This document shows, one piece after another, positions 51,357 to 59,850 of a stretch of DNA of 64,000 nucleotides (its first letter is position 1; every line of letters starts with the position of its first letter). The DNA comes from Eutrigla gurnardus. Its lineage: Eukaryota > Chordata > Actinopteri > Perciformes > Triglidae. Below the pieces are notes generated by a model. That model was not told the origin of the DNA. It worked only from the letters and a program-made list of their open reading frames with translations, and made no database searches. The stretch is taken from contig OY741286.1 of the NCBI GenBank assembly GCA_963514095.1, positions 521,111-585,110 of the forward strand, given 5' to 3'. The position numbers and the translations under genes were made by a program.

Positions 51357-52086
51357 TTACATGTTTTATTTATATATTAATTATTATTTGTTCTATATAC
51401 TGTATATATTTATCAAAGCTATCTAAAATGATGATATGAAATCATCTGTGTATGAAATGTTGTTGAACACTATTTTGTCACCTTTCCTCCCCTCCTTTCC
51501 TCCCCTCCTTTCCTCCCCTCCCCTCCTCCGTCCTCAGGTCCTGGGCATCGTCTTCTTCCTCTTCCTCGTCATGTGGTGCCCCTTCTTCATCACCAACGTC
51601 ACCTTCGTGCTGTGCCGCGGCGCGTGCAACGAGTCGCTGCTGAACGACCTGCTGAACGTCTTCGTGTGGGTGGGCTACATCTCCTCGGGGGTCAACCCGC
51701 TGGTCTACACCCTCTTCAACAAGACGTACCGCCGGGCCTTCTCCAGCTACATCCGCTGCCGCTACAACGTCGCCGCCGGCGCCGCCGGGCAGAGCGGCAA
51801 AACACTGCTGGGCCCGGCGCCGTGCTCCTCGCACGCCGTCACCCCGCTGCTGGCGGGCGGCCACGGGAAGGCCGGCGTGGACCGCAACAGTAACTGTCGC
51901 AACGGCGGGCGGGGGGGTCTGGCGGTGGACCCCGAGGACGTGACGGACGACGAGACACAGATCGGAGTCGTGTCGAGTCTCTCCGAGGGCCACAACGCCG
52001 GGGCGCTGTCGGAGGCGGAGACGGAGGCGGAGCTGTCGCTCCTCAGCTACAGCCCCGCCTCCACAGAGCACACCAGCAGCGTGTGA
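43329..52086 (+). CDS. htr2c: 5-HT2-type serotonin receptor, closest to 5-HT2C (six coding exons)
   Basis: This is a class A G-protein-coupled receptor of the plasma membrane that by family couples serotonin binding to Gq and phospholipase C. The joined exons 43329-43719, 49642-49842, 50155-50318, 50400-50550, 50624-50859 and 51538-52086 encode 563 residues (539 from the second methionine). Visible landmarks: N-glycosylation sites N36 and N53; TM1 70-93; TM2 104-127; amine-binding aspartate D148 in YLDVLFSTAS; DRY 165-167; disulfide cysteines C141 and C220; TM5 about 228-250; toggle tryptophan W394 in MWCPFF; NPLVY 434-438; C-terminal SSV, a PDZ ligand. NPIEHSRFNSR, MMQAIKNERRASK and terminal SSV favour 5-HT2C over 2A (terminal SCV) or 2B. 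A fish duplicate such as htr2cl1 is equally possible. It is longer than the human protein (458), mostly in intracellular loop 3. Confidence 0.93.
43838..44288. mobile_element. TTAA-target MITE in receptor intron 1
   Basis: The ends AGGGGACATATTAT and ATAATATGGCCCCT are inverted repeats with one mismatch. They are flanked by TTAA (43834-43837) and TTAC (44289-44292, one change from TTAA). TTAA targets are used by piggyBac and Kolobok-type elements. There is no coding capacity in its 451 bases. Confidence 0.78.
44308..45352 (-). mobile_element. hAT-type element with a BED zinc-finger reading frame, in receptor intron 1
   Basis: The inverted ends are TAGGGGTGTAACGGTACA and TGTACCGTTACACCCCTA. 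They are flanked by a perfect 8-base target duplication, TGATATAT, at 44300-44307 and 45353-45360. The 1045-base element carries a minus open frame (next entry) but no room for a hAT catalytic domain, so it is an internally deleted derivative that would need a transposase supplied elsewhere. The flanking MITE ends only 12 bases away. Confidence 0.92.
44654..45238 (-). pseudogene. Truncated hAT transposase, BED zinc-finger part only
   Basis: The 194-codon frame contains a BED-type zinc finger in its middle. It has the aromatic start SPVWEHFGF, the cysteine pair CRHC, and the H-x5-H pair in LTHLKRHHPH about 20 residues on. In hAT transposases this domain binds DNA at the N-terminus. The RNase H-like catalytic core and the C-terminal dimerisation region are absent: the frame stops before the element's left end. 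It could still encode a DNA-binding fragment, but more probably it is a relic. The first roughly 80 residues are not recognisable and the true start is uncertain. Confidence 0.75.
45361..46623. other. Receptor intron 1, unique part
   Basis: No coding exon, RNA gene or transposon end seen. Confidence 0.5.
46816..47461. mobile_element. hAT-type MITE nested in the TTAA element
   Basis: The inverted ends TAGTGCTGGGCGGTAT and ATACCGCCCAGCACTA are flanked by a perfect 8-base duplication CATTGTAT (46808-46815 and 47462-47469). Near 47176-47225 two arms of about 21 bases (GATAAACACGGCGAAAGTTT and its complement) form a strong hairpin. No transposase. Confidence 0.92.
47566..47697 (+). pseudogene. 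Short acidic reading frame, remnant of a transposon gene
   Basis: A 43-codon frame, MAHTLNDEPYGIQAFMYEPE followed by a Glu/Pro-rich tail, ends at TAG 47695. It overlaps a possible donor (CAG then GTAGCG), so it may be a first exon. The YGIQAFMYEPE stretch reminds me of the N-termini of abundant fish transposon-associated proteins often named P2X7-like. I cannot confirm that from this fragment. Confidence 0.35.
47965..48721. other. Receptor intron 1, unique part with a CA microsatellite
   Basis: CA run 48318-48365. The plus open frame 48027-48524 runs through this CA run and has no domain. Confidence 0.5.
48722..48768 (+). mobile_element. Fragment of the right-hand unit of the CTCF-motif element
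   Basis: AGAAAGCAGGGGATGCTTTA followed by GGGGGCGGGGCTTACC matches the 72-base unit of 56.6 kb. Confidence 0.85.
48769..49641. other. Receptor intron 1, 3' part
   Basis: Mostly unique. A CTCF-like core lies in reverse at 49157-49170 (reverse complement CGACTAGATGGCGC, 13 of 14 positions of CCASYAGRKGGCRS). A poly-G run is at 49170-49180. Confidence 0.45.
49642..49842 (+). CDS. htr2c: Receptor exon 2: TM3, intracellular loop 2, start of TM4
   Basis: This 201-base exon completes D131 and encodes residues 132-197 plus the first base of G198. It has the aspartate that contacts the amine (D148), the DRY motif and NPIEHSRFNSR. It spans the mammalian HTR2C RNA-editing codons: here ATC (49758), AAC (49764) and ATC (49770) keep the first-position A residues but not the third-position A of the first codon. 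Acceptor CCTCCAG, donor GTACGT, phase 1 on both sides. Confidence 0.95.
49963..50030 (-). mobile_element. Fragment of the CTCF-motif element inside receptor intron 2
   Basis: TTGACTGAGGTAAT followed by CGCCCCCCGGTGGCCAGCAG and AGAGAATGGCAG is a reverse copy with a near-complete motif (49986-50002; CCACCGGGGGGCG on the minus strand). Confidence 0.8.
50155..50318 (+). CDS. htr2c: Receptor exon 3: TM4 end, extracellular loop 2, TM5
   Basis: This exon completes G198 and encodes residues 199-252, including C220, which pairs with C141, and TM5 (FVAFFIPLVIMVVSYCLTI). It ends after Q252 in phase 0 at a GTAGTC donor. Confidence 0.9.
50319..50399 (+). other. 81-base in-frame mini-intron
   Basis: It begins GTAGTCCCG and ends CCCCCCTCCAG. 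Removing it joins LTIQ to VLQRQA, matching LTIYVLRRQA of human 5-HT2C, so it is an intron. It is 27 codons long with no stop. If retained it adds a serine-rich segment (TSSSSSSSSSP) at the start of intracellular loop 3. Confidence 0.85.
50400..50550 (+). CDS. htr2c: Receptor exon 4: first part of intracellular loop 3
   Basis: Residues 253-302 (VLQRQATVFLCEAKTSQQPL onward) plus the first base of E303. Beyond the first dozen residues it is not conserved with mammals. Donor AAG then GTATGA, phase 1. The next intron is only 73 bases (50551-50623) and contains a stop in frame. Confidence 0.85.
50624..50859 (+). CDS. htr2c: Receptor exon 5: second part of intracellular loop 3
   Basis: It completes E303 and encodes 304-381. 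RRRSTLS is a possible basophilic kinase site. The end, GRRGMMQAIKNERRASK, aligns with RGTMQAINNERKASK before TM6 of 5-HT2C. Acceptor CCGCCCACAG, donor GTGAGA, phase 0. Confidence 0.88.
50860..51537 (+). other. Receptor intron 5 with an (AT)n run
   Basis: It contains a roughly 60-base AT run (51294-51353) and ends in a long CCTTTCCTCC pyrimidine tract before CAG. Confidence 0.85.
51538..52086 (+). CDS. htr2c: Receptor exon 6: TM6, TM7, helix 8 and C-tail
   Basis: Residues 382-563. TM6 holds W394, TM7 ends with NPLVY 434-438, and helix 8 (NKTYRRAFSSYIRCRY) includes a possible palmitoylation cysteine. The roughly 110-residue tail is Gly/Ala/Glu-rich and unlike mammalian tails until the final SSV, the PDZ ligand of 5-HT2C. 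The stop is TGA at 52084. GC content is high (many GCC/GGC codons). Confidence 0.95.
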   Translation, partial: VLGIVFFLFLVMWCPFFITNVTFVLCRGACNESLLNDLLNVFVWVGYISSGVNPLVYTLFNKTYRRAFSSYIRCRYNVAAGAAGQSGKTLLGPAPCSSHAVTPLLAGGHGKAGVDRNSNCRNGGRGGLAVDPEDVTDDETQIGVVSSLSEGHNAGALSEAETEAELSLLSYSPASTEHTSSV

Positions 52087-52890
52087 GCGTGACCTTTCCT
52101 GACCTTCAGCTGCTGTGGGAGGGGGAGGGGCTGGAAGCCCACAGCGAGCGATCTCATTGGCTGAGAGGCGTGAACCTCCGGGGTGTTGGTTTTCATCCCG
52201 TTAAACGGAGGGTGAAATCCCTTCAGGGGGGCCGAGGGACCAGCCGAGACCAGGACCCGGGGCGGCGTGGACCTGGTGAGGAGCTCATTGTGAACCTGGT
52301 ATGAAGTATCGAGGCGCCCCCCCAACGGAGTCCCACACTGATGCAGGTTACAGGAGCGCCGACCGCCAAGGTCAACGGGGTCAAACCAGGACACCGAGCC
52401 CTCCGGTCGAGGTCTCATGTGGTCTCATGTGGATTCTGTCTCTGCAACTAAAACCAAATCTATTTTTGTGCCGGAGCTCCACGACGACGTCGTTAAAGAT
52501 GGATATGAACTTTCCCAGCATGAAATGATTCAGCCAGCCGAGATGAAGGAATGTACAACCACCAGTCTCTGGTGGACTCACAGTGCCATCTGGTGGTCAG
52601 ACAGAGAGGTGACGCCTCCCTTTGGCTTGGAACGAGGGGCTCAAAGAGCTAAACATGGCGAGGGCCTTCGCTCCGACGACCTTCTAGTCTCAAGGTTTTC
52701 ACCGACGACAGAATAAAAAAGAGAAAAGTAGAAATGTGGAACGTTTTAACGTAAAGGTGCACAGAGCTTCCTCAGATGTCATTCTTAAATGATTTATTAC
52801 TTTCATCCATGAAAACAATCTTCCTCAGCCGTGATCAAATCACATTTTATTTCCCCGACAAAACTGGACTTTTATAAATAAATAAAGAAA
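52087..52890 (+). other. Probable 3' UTR of the receptor gene with polyadenylation signals
   Basis: AATAAA occurs at 52712-52717, 52877-52882 and 52881-52886. The transcript may end soon after either position. No other gene is visible. Confidence 0.55.
52583..52596 (-). promoter_or_regulatory. Predicted single CTCF-like site in the receptor 3' UTR
   Basis: The reverse complement reads CCACCAGATGGCAC, a 14 of 14 fit to CCASYAGRKGGCRS. It is outside the 70-base repeat. Binding is a prediction. Confidence 0.45.
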
Positions 52891-53429
52891 TCGACCCGTG
52901 TTTCTCTCCTCGTTCATATAAATATGACATCATCAGATGAATAGATCTGTTTGAGATTCACACCACGCTCTTCCATGAACAAGACGTTTCCTTTATTAAA
53001 GCTTTCATTCAAGGTCAGCCATGACATCTTTTTAAAATGTTGCTAAATGATTCCAGTTAAAGCCAAAGAGGACAGAACGAACACGAAGCCTTTCCTTAAT
53101 AAGCTGTGGTTTAAAACCGGATCCATCGGAGGATGACAAGTCTGAATGGACTCCCCGATCTCCGGCCACATCGGTGACACTTTAGATTTCATCTGTGCTG
53201 TGAGACAGACAGGAAGTCGATGCGCTGGGAGACAGACAGCTGACTGTGAGACAGGTCTCCCCCCGTCTGTCCAGAAAATCATTCGACATCGTGTAGAGGT
53301 GCTGCATTTAGGTTGCCGAGCAACCAGAGATAACGCTAGTTGGGACTCGTGTGCGTGCGTGATTGTAAGTTTACGATAGTAGAGCTAAGTGGTCGGGTTC
53401 TAAAGGGAACCCGTTTTTTAAGAGATCAC
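52891..53429. other. Unique noncoding sequence
   Basis: Nothing recognised. Confidence 0.5.
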
Positions 53430-53433
53430 TTAA

Positions 53434-54611
53434 AAGGGCACTCCGCCTGGTTTTACTTTACAACACCGCGATGGGAGAACCATATAGGGTTGTCCTCATC
53501 GGAGAACCCTTTTGGTTCAATATCCACCTGGAACCCTTTCAGAAGGTTCTACCTGGAACCCAACATAAAGGGTTAGAATTAGAACCACCTGTGAAGTGCC
53601 CGATGAGAGGTGGTGTAATGGTTCCACCCAGAACCTCCTCTGGAAGTTCTACCCGAACCATTACACCTTCTAAGGGTGCTCACAAGAATCTGCTCAGCAG
53701 AACCCGTTTCTATTCACCCTGAATCCACTCGTGGGTTCTATTGAGAACCCTGCCATGTTCCTTGAGTTTGAGAGTAACATTTTTAACAGAATTTAGTTTT
53801 TCGGAGTGTGATGGTAAATTGCCGGAGTGTGATGGTAAATTGCCATAGTGTGATGGTAAATTGCCAGAGTGTGAAGGTAAATTGCCGGAGTGTGAAGGTA
53901 AATTGCCAGAGTGTGATGGTAAATTGCCGGAGTGTGATGGTAAATTGCCAGAGTGTGAAGGTAAATTGCCAGAGTGTGATGGTAAATTGCCGGAGTGTGA
54001 TGGTAAATTGCCAGAGTGTGATGGTAAATTGCCAGAGTGTGATGGTAAATTGCCAGAGTGTGATGGTAAATTGCCGGAGTGTGATGGTAAATTGCCAGAG
54101 TGTGAAGGTAAATTGTCAGAGTGTGAAGGTAAATTGCCGGAGTGTGAAGGTAAATTGCCAGAGTGTGAAGGTAAATTGCCAGAGTGTGATGGTAAATTGC
54201 CAGAGTGTGATGGTAAATTGCCAGAGTGTGATGGTAAATTGCCGGAGTGTGATGGTAAATTGCCAGAGTGTGATGGTAAATTGCCAGAGTGTGATGGTAA
54301 ATTGCCGGAGTGTGATGGTAAATTGCCAGAGTGTGATGGTAAATTGCCAGAGTGTGAAGGTAAATTGCCGGAGTGTGAAGGTAAATTGCCAGAGTGTGAA
54401 GGTAAATTGCCAGAGTGTGATGGTAAATTGCCAGAGTGTGATGGTAAATTGCCAGAGTGTGATGGTAAATTGCCGGAGTGTGATGGTAAATTGCCAGTTT
54501 GTGATGGTAAATTGCCGGAGTGTGATGGTAAATTGCCAGTTTGTGATGGTAAATTGCCAGAGTGTGATGGTAAATTGCCAGAGTGTGAAGGTAAATTGCC
54601 AGAGTGCCCCT
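53434..54611. mobile_element. TTAA-target element containing a 21-base tandem array
   Basis: The left end AAGGGCACTCC and the right end GGAGTG-type (GAGTGCCCCT) are inverted repeats with small differences, flanked by TTAA at 53430-53433 and 54612-54615. The left third is rich in GGTTCTACC/GGAACC words. The right two thirds is a tandem array (next entry). No transposase. Confidence 0.75.
53803..54606. repeat. 21-base minisatellite, about 38 copies
   Basis: The unit is GAGTGTGATGGTAAATTGCC plus A or G. Variants GATGG/GAAGG and CCAG/CCGG alternate. A run of seven units with the same variant order occurs twice, twelve units (252 bases) apart. Because 21 is divisible by three, several frames stay open (274, 252 and 173 codons). 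These are artefacts. Confidence 0.95.
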
Positions 54612-54615
54612 TTAA

Positions 54616-55004
54616 ATGAAGAGAATGATTGACACATCTTTAATTGCTGCGTTTAGTTACTTTAGTTAAACTCCCTTCAGCCACACGACAGCCAAAATGA
54701 CAAACACCTGAATGGATTCTTTTTTTAATTCATTTATTTTTTTAACAATAACCGTCCCAAAAGGTCAAAGAGCAAAGGTTAATCGGAGAATTGATCCATT
54801 ATATTTGTAAGTTCCGGACTTCCACGCTGGTCGATCGCGCCGCGTTCCTCTCCACCACGAGAGGTCTGCATGAGACCAGACCCGGGTCTGGTCTGGTCGA
54901 CAAACACCCAGCATGTTTAATGTCCTCTCTGTCTCGCTCACTTTGGTTGTTCTCTTAAATACTTCGAAGGAAAAGGAAGAACCGAAAGAGCTACCAACAA
55001 AATG
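54616..55004. other. Unique noncoding sequence with a perfect palindrome
   Basis: A 22-base perfect palindrome lies at 54873-54894 (arm AGACCAGACCC). No gene. Confidence 0.6.
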
Positions 55005-55553
55005 CAAAAAAGACCAGACCAGACCAGACCAAACCAGACCAGACAGACCAGTCCAGACCAGACCAGACCAGACCAGACAGACCAGTCCAGACAGACCAGA
55101 CCAGACCAGACAGACCAGACCAGACCAGACAGACCAGTCCAGACAGACCAGACCAGACAGACCAGACCAGACAGACCAGACCAGACCAGACCAGACAGAC
55201 CAGTCCAGACAGACCAGACCAGTCCAGACAGACCAGACCAGACAGACCAGTCCAGACAGACCAGACCAGACCAGACCAGACAGACCAGTCCAGACCAGTC
55301 CAGACCAGACCAGACAGACCAGACAGACCAGTCCAGACAGACCAGACCAGACCAGACAGACCAGTCCAGACAGACCAGTCCAGACAGACCAGACCAGACC
55401 AGACCAGACCAGACAGACCAGTCCAGACAGACCAGACCAGACAGACCAGACCAGACCAGACAGACCAGTCCAGACAGACCAGACCAGACAGACCCGCCAG
55501 ACCAGTCCAGACAGACCAGACCAGACAGACCAGACCAGACAGACCAGTCCAGT
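55005..55553. repeat. AGACC/AGAC tandem array
   Basis: About 550 bases built from AGACC pentamers with AGAC and AGTCC variants, in recurring blocks such as CAGACAGACCAGTCCAGAC. Open frames (Arg-Pro-Asp-Gln) are artefacts of the repeat. Confidence 0.95.
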
Positions 55554-56395
55554 GTAATAACTATGTGTCCCTGTTGAACCAGGACCGGCTCAGACTGCTA
55601 TCTGAGATGGATGTCTGCTCGGAGAACGTGTGGACTTCAGGTAATAATCTGATCCGGGTCCTGGTGTGAGTAGAAATAGCTGGGAGCCGTTTATTGACAG
55701 AGTTTCATATTAATACATTTGAGAAGGGCAGATTGGCTGTTTGTTACCTTTCCAGGACAAGCTTCAAGGAAAAATCCAACCTTGAACATGAAATTATATA
55801 TTATTTATTCATTATTGTTATTATATAAATAATATTGACAATAATATTATTTCTAATAATTCTAGAATGATTAGCTTTACATCAAAGTGTCAAAGTGAAG
55901 AAACAACAGAAGATCAATAAGGAATAACAAATTAAAACGACACCAAGCAATAAAAGGAAGGAAGAAGAATACAAACATGAAACGGATTCAAACAAAGGCC
56001 CTGAATGATTTTTAAAACCTCTATGAATTAATAATGTGTGTCGGTCCCAAAAAAACAAGTGAAGAGTTTCAGCACAATATATATTGAAAAACAGAATGAA
56101 GCTGGAGGAAGCAGACGTTAGCGTAGCCGAGGTAAGAGTTTACGTTGAACTAAAACGTATTCATTATCACGTGATATCTTATTATTTCAGTCCACACTAA
56201 AGTAGATAGCTTGTTTTTTTATGGGGTGTGCTGGAACTATTAATGGTGAAGTGACTTCCAACATATAACCCTCCCACTCCTCCCTGTCTTTATGCTAAGC
56301 TAAGCTAACCACCTGATCATCGACCTTCTAATTCTCAGCGAGAAAGTGAATAATCCCAAATAATCCAAACAAAATGTTTTACCAGTGTCAGCGTG
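55554..56395. other. Unique noncoding, partly AT-rich
   Basis: An AT-rich stretch at 55790-55870. No supported gene. Confidence 0.5.
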
Positions 56396-56399
56396 GAAG

Positions 56400-57035
56400 G
56401 CAGGCGGAAACCTCCAGTTCAGAAGAGTGAAGCCAATGCTGAAGTGCCTTAAAGCTGCATTCTCTGCTGGCCACCAGGGGGAGACATAGAAGTCAATGAG
56501 AAAATATGATCTCAGTAAACATTGTAAACATGAGTTTATGGTCTCAATCTCTAGTTTCAAGTCTTCTTCAATCCAGCATGATGTTCATTTAGTACATTAT
56601 GGTCCATTTAGAGTCCACCAGACCAGAAAGCAGGGGATGCTTTAGGGGGCGGGGCTACCTGCTGATTGACAGGTCCATTTAGAGTCCACCAGACCAGAAA
56701 GCAGGGGATGCTTTAGGGGGCGGGGCTACCTGCTGATTGACAGGTCCATTTAGAGTCCACCAGACCAGAAAGCAGGGGGTGCTTTAGGGGGCGGGGCTTA
56801 CCTGCTGATTGACAGGTCCATTTAGAGTCCACCAGACCAGAAAGCAGGGGACGCTTTAGGGGGCGGGGCTTACCTGCTGATTGACAGGTCCATTTAGAGT
56901 CCACCAGACCAGAAAGCAGGGGATGCTTTAGGGGGCGGGGCTTACCTGCTGATTGACAGGTCCATTTAGAGTCCACCAGACCAGAAAGCAGGGGATGCTT
57001 TAGGGGGCGGGGCTTACCTGCTGATGGACATGTCC
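56400..57035 (+). mobile_element. CTCF-motif element with an expanded 72-base right-hand unit (6 copies)
   Basis: The left part (AGTGAAGCCAATGCTGAAGT) leads to one motif copy (CTGGCCACCAGGGGG, 56467-56481, GAGA instead of CGAC after it), then the body, then six copies of the unit with AAAGCAGGGGATGCTTTAGG, spaced about 72 bases (56596-57020). This copy expanded its right side, whereas the arrays at 1.5, 12.6, 29.6 and 33.6 kb expanded the motif side. Confidence 0.9.
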
Positions 57036-57660
57036 AGGTCCAACAGATGAGTGATGTCATATTGAAGTATGTACGGTGGATTTTTCTCTCATTTTTTCTC
57101 TCCTTCTCAAACATGTAACTCGGTCACTAAACGGCTCTGAGAATATCCAGAGCTGCAGGTTGTTCAAGAGTCTGGCAAACCCAGCGATGCACCTTCCTCC
57201 CTCCCTAACGCCGACCTTTGACCCCGGAGGCGTCAGCACCCTCCGACCGGAGGAGCCGGCCGTCTGGTTGTTGTCTCGCTCTTGTACGATCTGGCTCTCT
57301 TTCTTAAGTGTTGAACCTTCTTCTGTTACGCAGTGGCTGTTTCTTAATGATTATTTTTTATACCATTTTAATTGTGAATGTTTGTCTGCGACACAACCTG
57401 AGTTTCTACGAACAAATACGCCGTCATCCACACAATGTATATTTTATTTTATTTTTCTGTGTGATGCTGTTATTTATTTATTAAAATGTTATTCTAAGGT
57501 GTGTACACTGGTCTTATTTGTACTCTCCCGGTGGCACAAAGTAAACCCTGGCAGTTGCAAATAGCTTGTTATTCAGATTCTTTCATAACATATTTCCAAC
57601 AGGTTCAAAATGCTTTTCCAGCTGTTTGCAGATGAATGACGGCAATGGTGGTGGAACCTC
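57036..57660. other. Unique noncoding sequence
   Basis: The plus open frame 57076-57564 (162 codons) has no recognisable domain. Confidence 0.45.
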
Positions 57661-57665
57661 TTCGG

Positions 57666-57722
57666 CTGACGCTGATGATGACGCTGATGATGATGAGGAT
57701 GATGATGATGATGATGATGATG
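57666..57722. repeat. (GAT)n trinucleotide repeat
   Basis: GATGATGAC and GATGATGATG repeats give poly-Asp or poly-Ser frames. No gene. Confidence 0.9.
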
Positions 57723-57792
57723 AGGTCATAAATGACATAAGACACCTTAAGAAATGAAACACTATGCTGTGCAGCTTCAGCACCAGGGTGAA

Positions 57793-57806
57793 CCACAAGG
57801 TGGCAC
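57793..57806 (+). promoter_or_regulatory. Predicted CTCF-like site
   Basis: CCACAAGGTGGCAC fits 13 of 14 positions of CCASYAGRKGGCRS. Prediction only. Confidence 0.3.
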
Positions 57807-57847
57807 CACAGCGAGCCAAAGCATGCACTCGCAATCCAACTGGAAAC

Positions 57848-57925
57848 TACCCACAAAGCATCATGGGTAGTCCCACAAAGCATCATGGGTAGTCCCACAA
57901 AGCATCAAGGGTAGTCCCACAAAGC
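57848..57925. repeat. 22-base tandem repeat, 3-4 copies
   Basis: CACAAAGCATCATGGGTAGT recurs three times plus a partial copy. Confidence 0.9.
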
Positions 57926-58002
57926 ACCTGTAGATAACCACAAACACCACGTGACAGTCTCACTGCAGAGCGTTGTTTTCAGGTCTTGAGTTTGTTTTGC
58001 AG

Positions 58003-58100
58003 CCTCTCATGAATCAGCACCACGGACAGCGGCACAGTCACAGCTGGAACGGGAGGCAACAGCGCCGCTGCGTGGTGGAGCTGGGAACAGCAGGACTCGG
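58003..58100 (+). other. Weak candidate exon
   Basis: A good acceptor (TTTGTTTTGCAG) and a fair donor (CGG then GTAAAT) bound 98 bases open in at least one frame. It may be an upstream exon of the next gene, or chance. Confidence 0.15.
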
Positions 58101-58875
58101 GTAAATGCACATTGAATTACAGTTTACACTGACTTCGGTGGCTTACATAGTGCAAAAGCAGATAAAAGTGTGTGTGTGTTACACCTAGACCCACACATCG
58201 TAGTTCATGTAATTACAAACACAAAACATGAGAACATGTATAACAACATCTATGTCATAAAAGAGCAGGAGAAGCCAGGAGGAGAGATGTGTTTAGCCCG
58301 GATTTAAAGCGGGAGATGGAAGGAGTGTCTCTGATAGAAGTTGGTTCAGTACAACAATATATGCAGAGAATGCCCCTAAATAATAGAATACATGCAGATC
58401 TTTATTTCTATACGTGCAGCATTGATGGCTGAGTATTTCACAGTTGAACACATTATTGTCTGGTAGAGTATAGTCCGACATGATGACGGTGAAATAAATC
58501 CCAGGGCCTCCTTAAAAGAGTGACGTAGAGGTGGTTGATGTGTGATCTAACAGCAGGTAAGGTTGGATGAACAGGTGTTTACGGTAAACAGGTGTTTCCG
58601 GTACAAACACAGTAGACCGGACTTTGCATTTCGTTTGTTTAAACACGGATATTGATTGACATGGCTCTAATACAGATTTTATTTATTAAAAAAACACATT
58701 TATACACATTCAGGAACGTCTTAAATGCACCTTGAGATCCAACGCTATTGAAGTGAACCTTCATGTCGGAGAGAAGCAGCTTGTATCCTGTTATTGGTGT
58801 TTATTTGCCGTTTAATCACATACGTTTACTGACACCAACGAAAGCAACTCGTTGATCTGCGTTTAAAGATCTAGT
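58101..58875. other. Unique noncoding sequence
   Basis: Nothing recognised. Confidence 0.5.
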
Positions 58876-59080
58876 GTGATATACGACAGGCCGCAGCGCC
58901 TCTCATCGATCCTGCTGGGCGGAGAGTGGGCGGCGGCCTCGGCTATTTCCGGCGACAATCGCAGCTCCTCGGTAACGCATGCGCACTCACGCCGGTTTGC
59001 TGCATCTCCCTCCCCCCGGTCCGTTTTTCTGAGCTGCGTCAAGCTAGCGGGAGACACCGCTGGAAACAGGAGCAGTTCAG
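58876..59080 (+). promoter_or_regulatory. CpG-rich promoter and possible first exon with a GC donor
   Basis: The segment is CpG-dense compared with its surroundings. It holds an NRF1-like word CGCATGCGCA (58976-58985). Near its end is TTCAG followed by GCAAGTACC (59081 onward), the standard context of a GC-AG donor. This suggests a TATA-less promoter and first exon of a plus-strand gene that continues past the window. No long open frame, so it would be untranslated. Confidence 0.4.
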
Positions 59081-59619
59081 GCAAGTACCGTTCAACATAA
59101 AGTCAGTCTGTATCTGTTACGTCACGACGCAGTGAGTCACGTCAGAGGTGTCGTTCAACGCGACGTTATGATCATTTGGAGGAGACGCGTCACAGTCGTA
59201 GTAGCATGTTTAGCGTTAGCGCTTTTAGCTAATGTTAGCTACAAACAAATCTGTTCCTCGGCAATAATACACCAACATCTAACATCTAATGTGTACAAAC
59301 AGAAGGTGAGGATGACATGCTAGGCTAGCAGAGTATAGCATTTAACATAAACTTAACGTCACTTCTCTGCGCAATAATTAGTTACAGCTAACATCAACAA
59401 GCCCGTCTCCTAGCTTGACCTATTTTATTTGATATGAGACTATTAGTTGTTTTCCTTTATTGTTAAATGATATACATTTAGTGCAACTGGGGAAAACTGA
59501 CGTAAAAGCGCTGCAATAGTGTTAAAAAAAGACAAGGGACAGATAAAAAGCATTGTTATTTTACTGGCCATGGTGGAGGAGACGCAGACAAACATGGAAT
59601 AGGTGTTATATATATATAT

Positions 59620-59686
<67 letters not shown>

Positions 59687-59850
59687 TATTTATATAAAGA
59701 CGCTATTTTTTAAGACAGATTCAGGATTTAAAAAAAACAATGTAATGTGTAAACCATTTGCAAGCATTTGGTTTTAAAGATAGGTTCCAATGTGTTTTTC
59801 TTCGTTTGGCAACTTTAAGACGGACTTTTATTTTGAAGTGTAAACCGGAA
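59081..59850. other. Intervening sequence with an (AT)n run
   Basis: AT run 59608-59684 interrupted by TCATAT. Nothing else seen. Confidence 0.6.

Noticed and set aside
53808..54632. 274- and 252-codon repeat-protein frames
   Set aside because: The unit is 21 bases, so several frames on both strands are open at once, which marks a minisatellite rather than a protein.
54913..55577. 214- and 191-codon Arg-Pro-Asp-Gln frames
   Set aside because: They are the AGACC array read in two frames.
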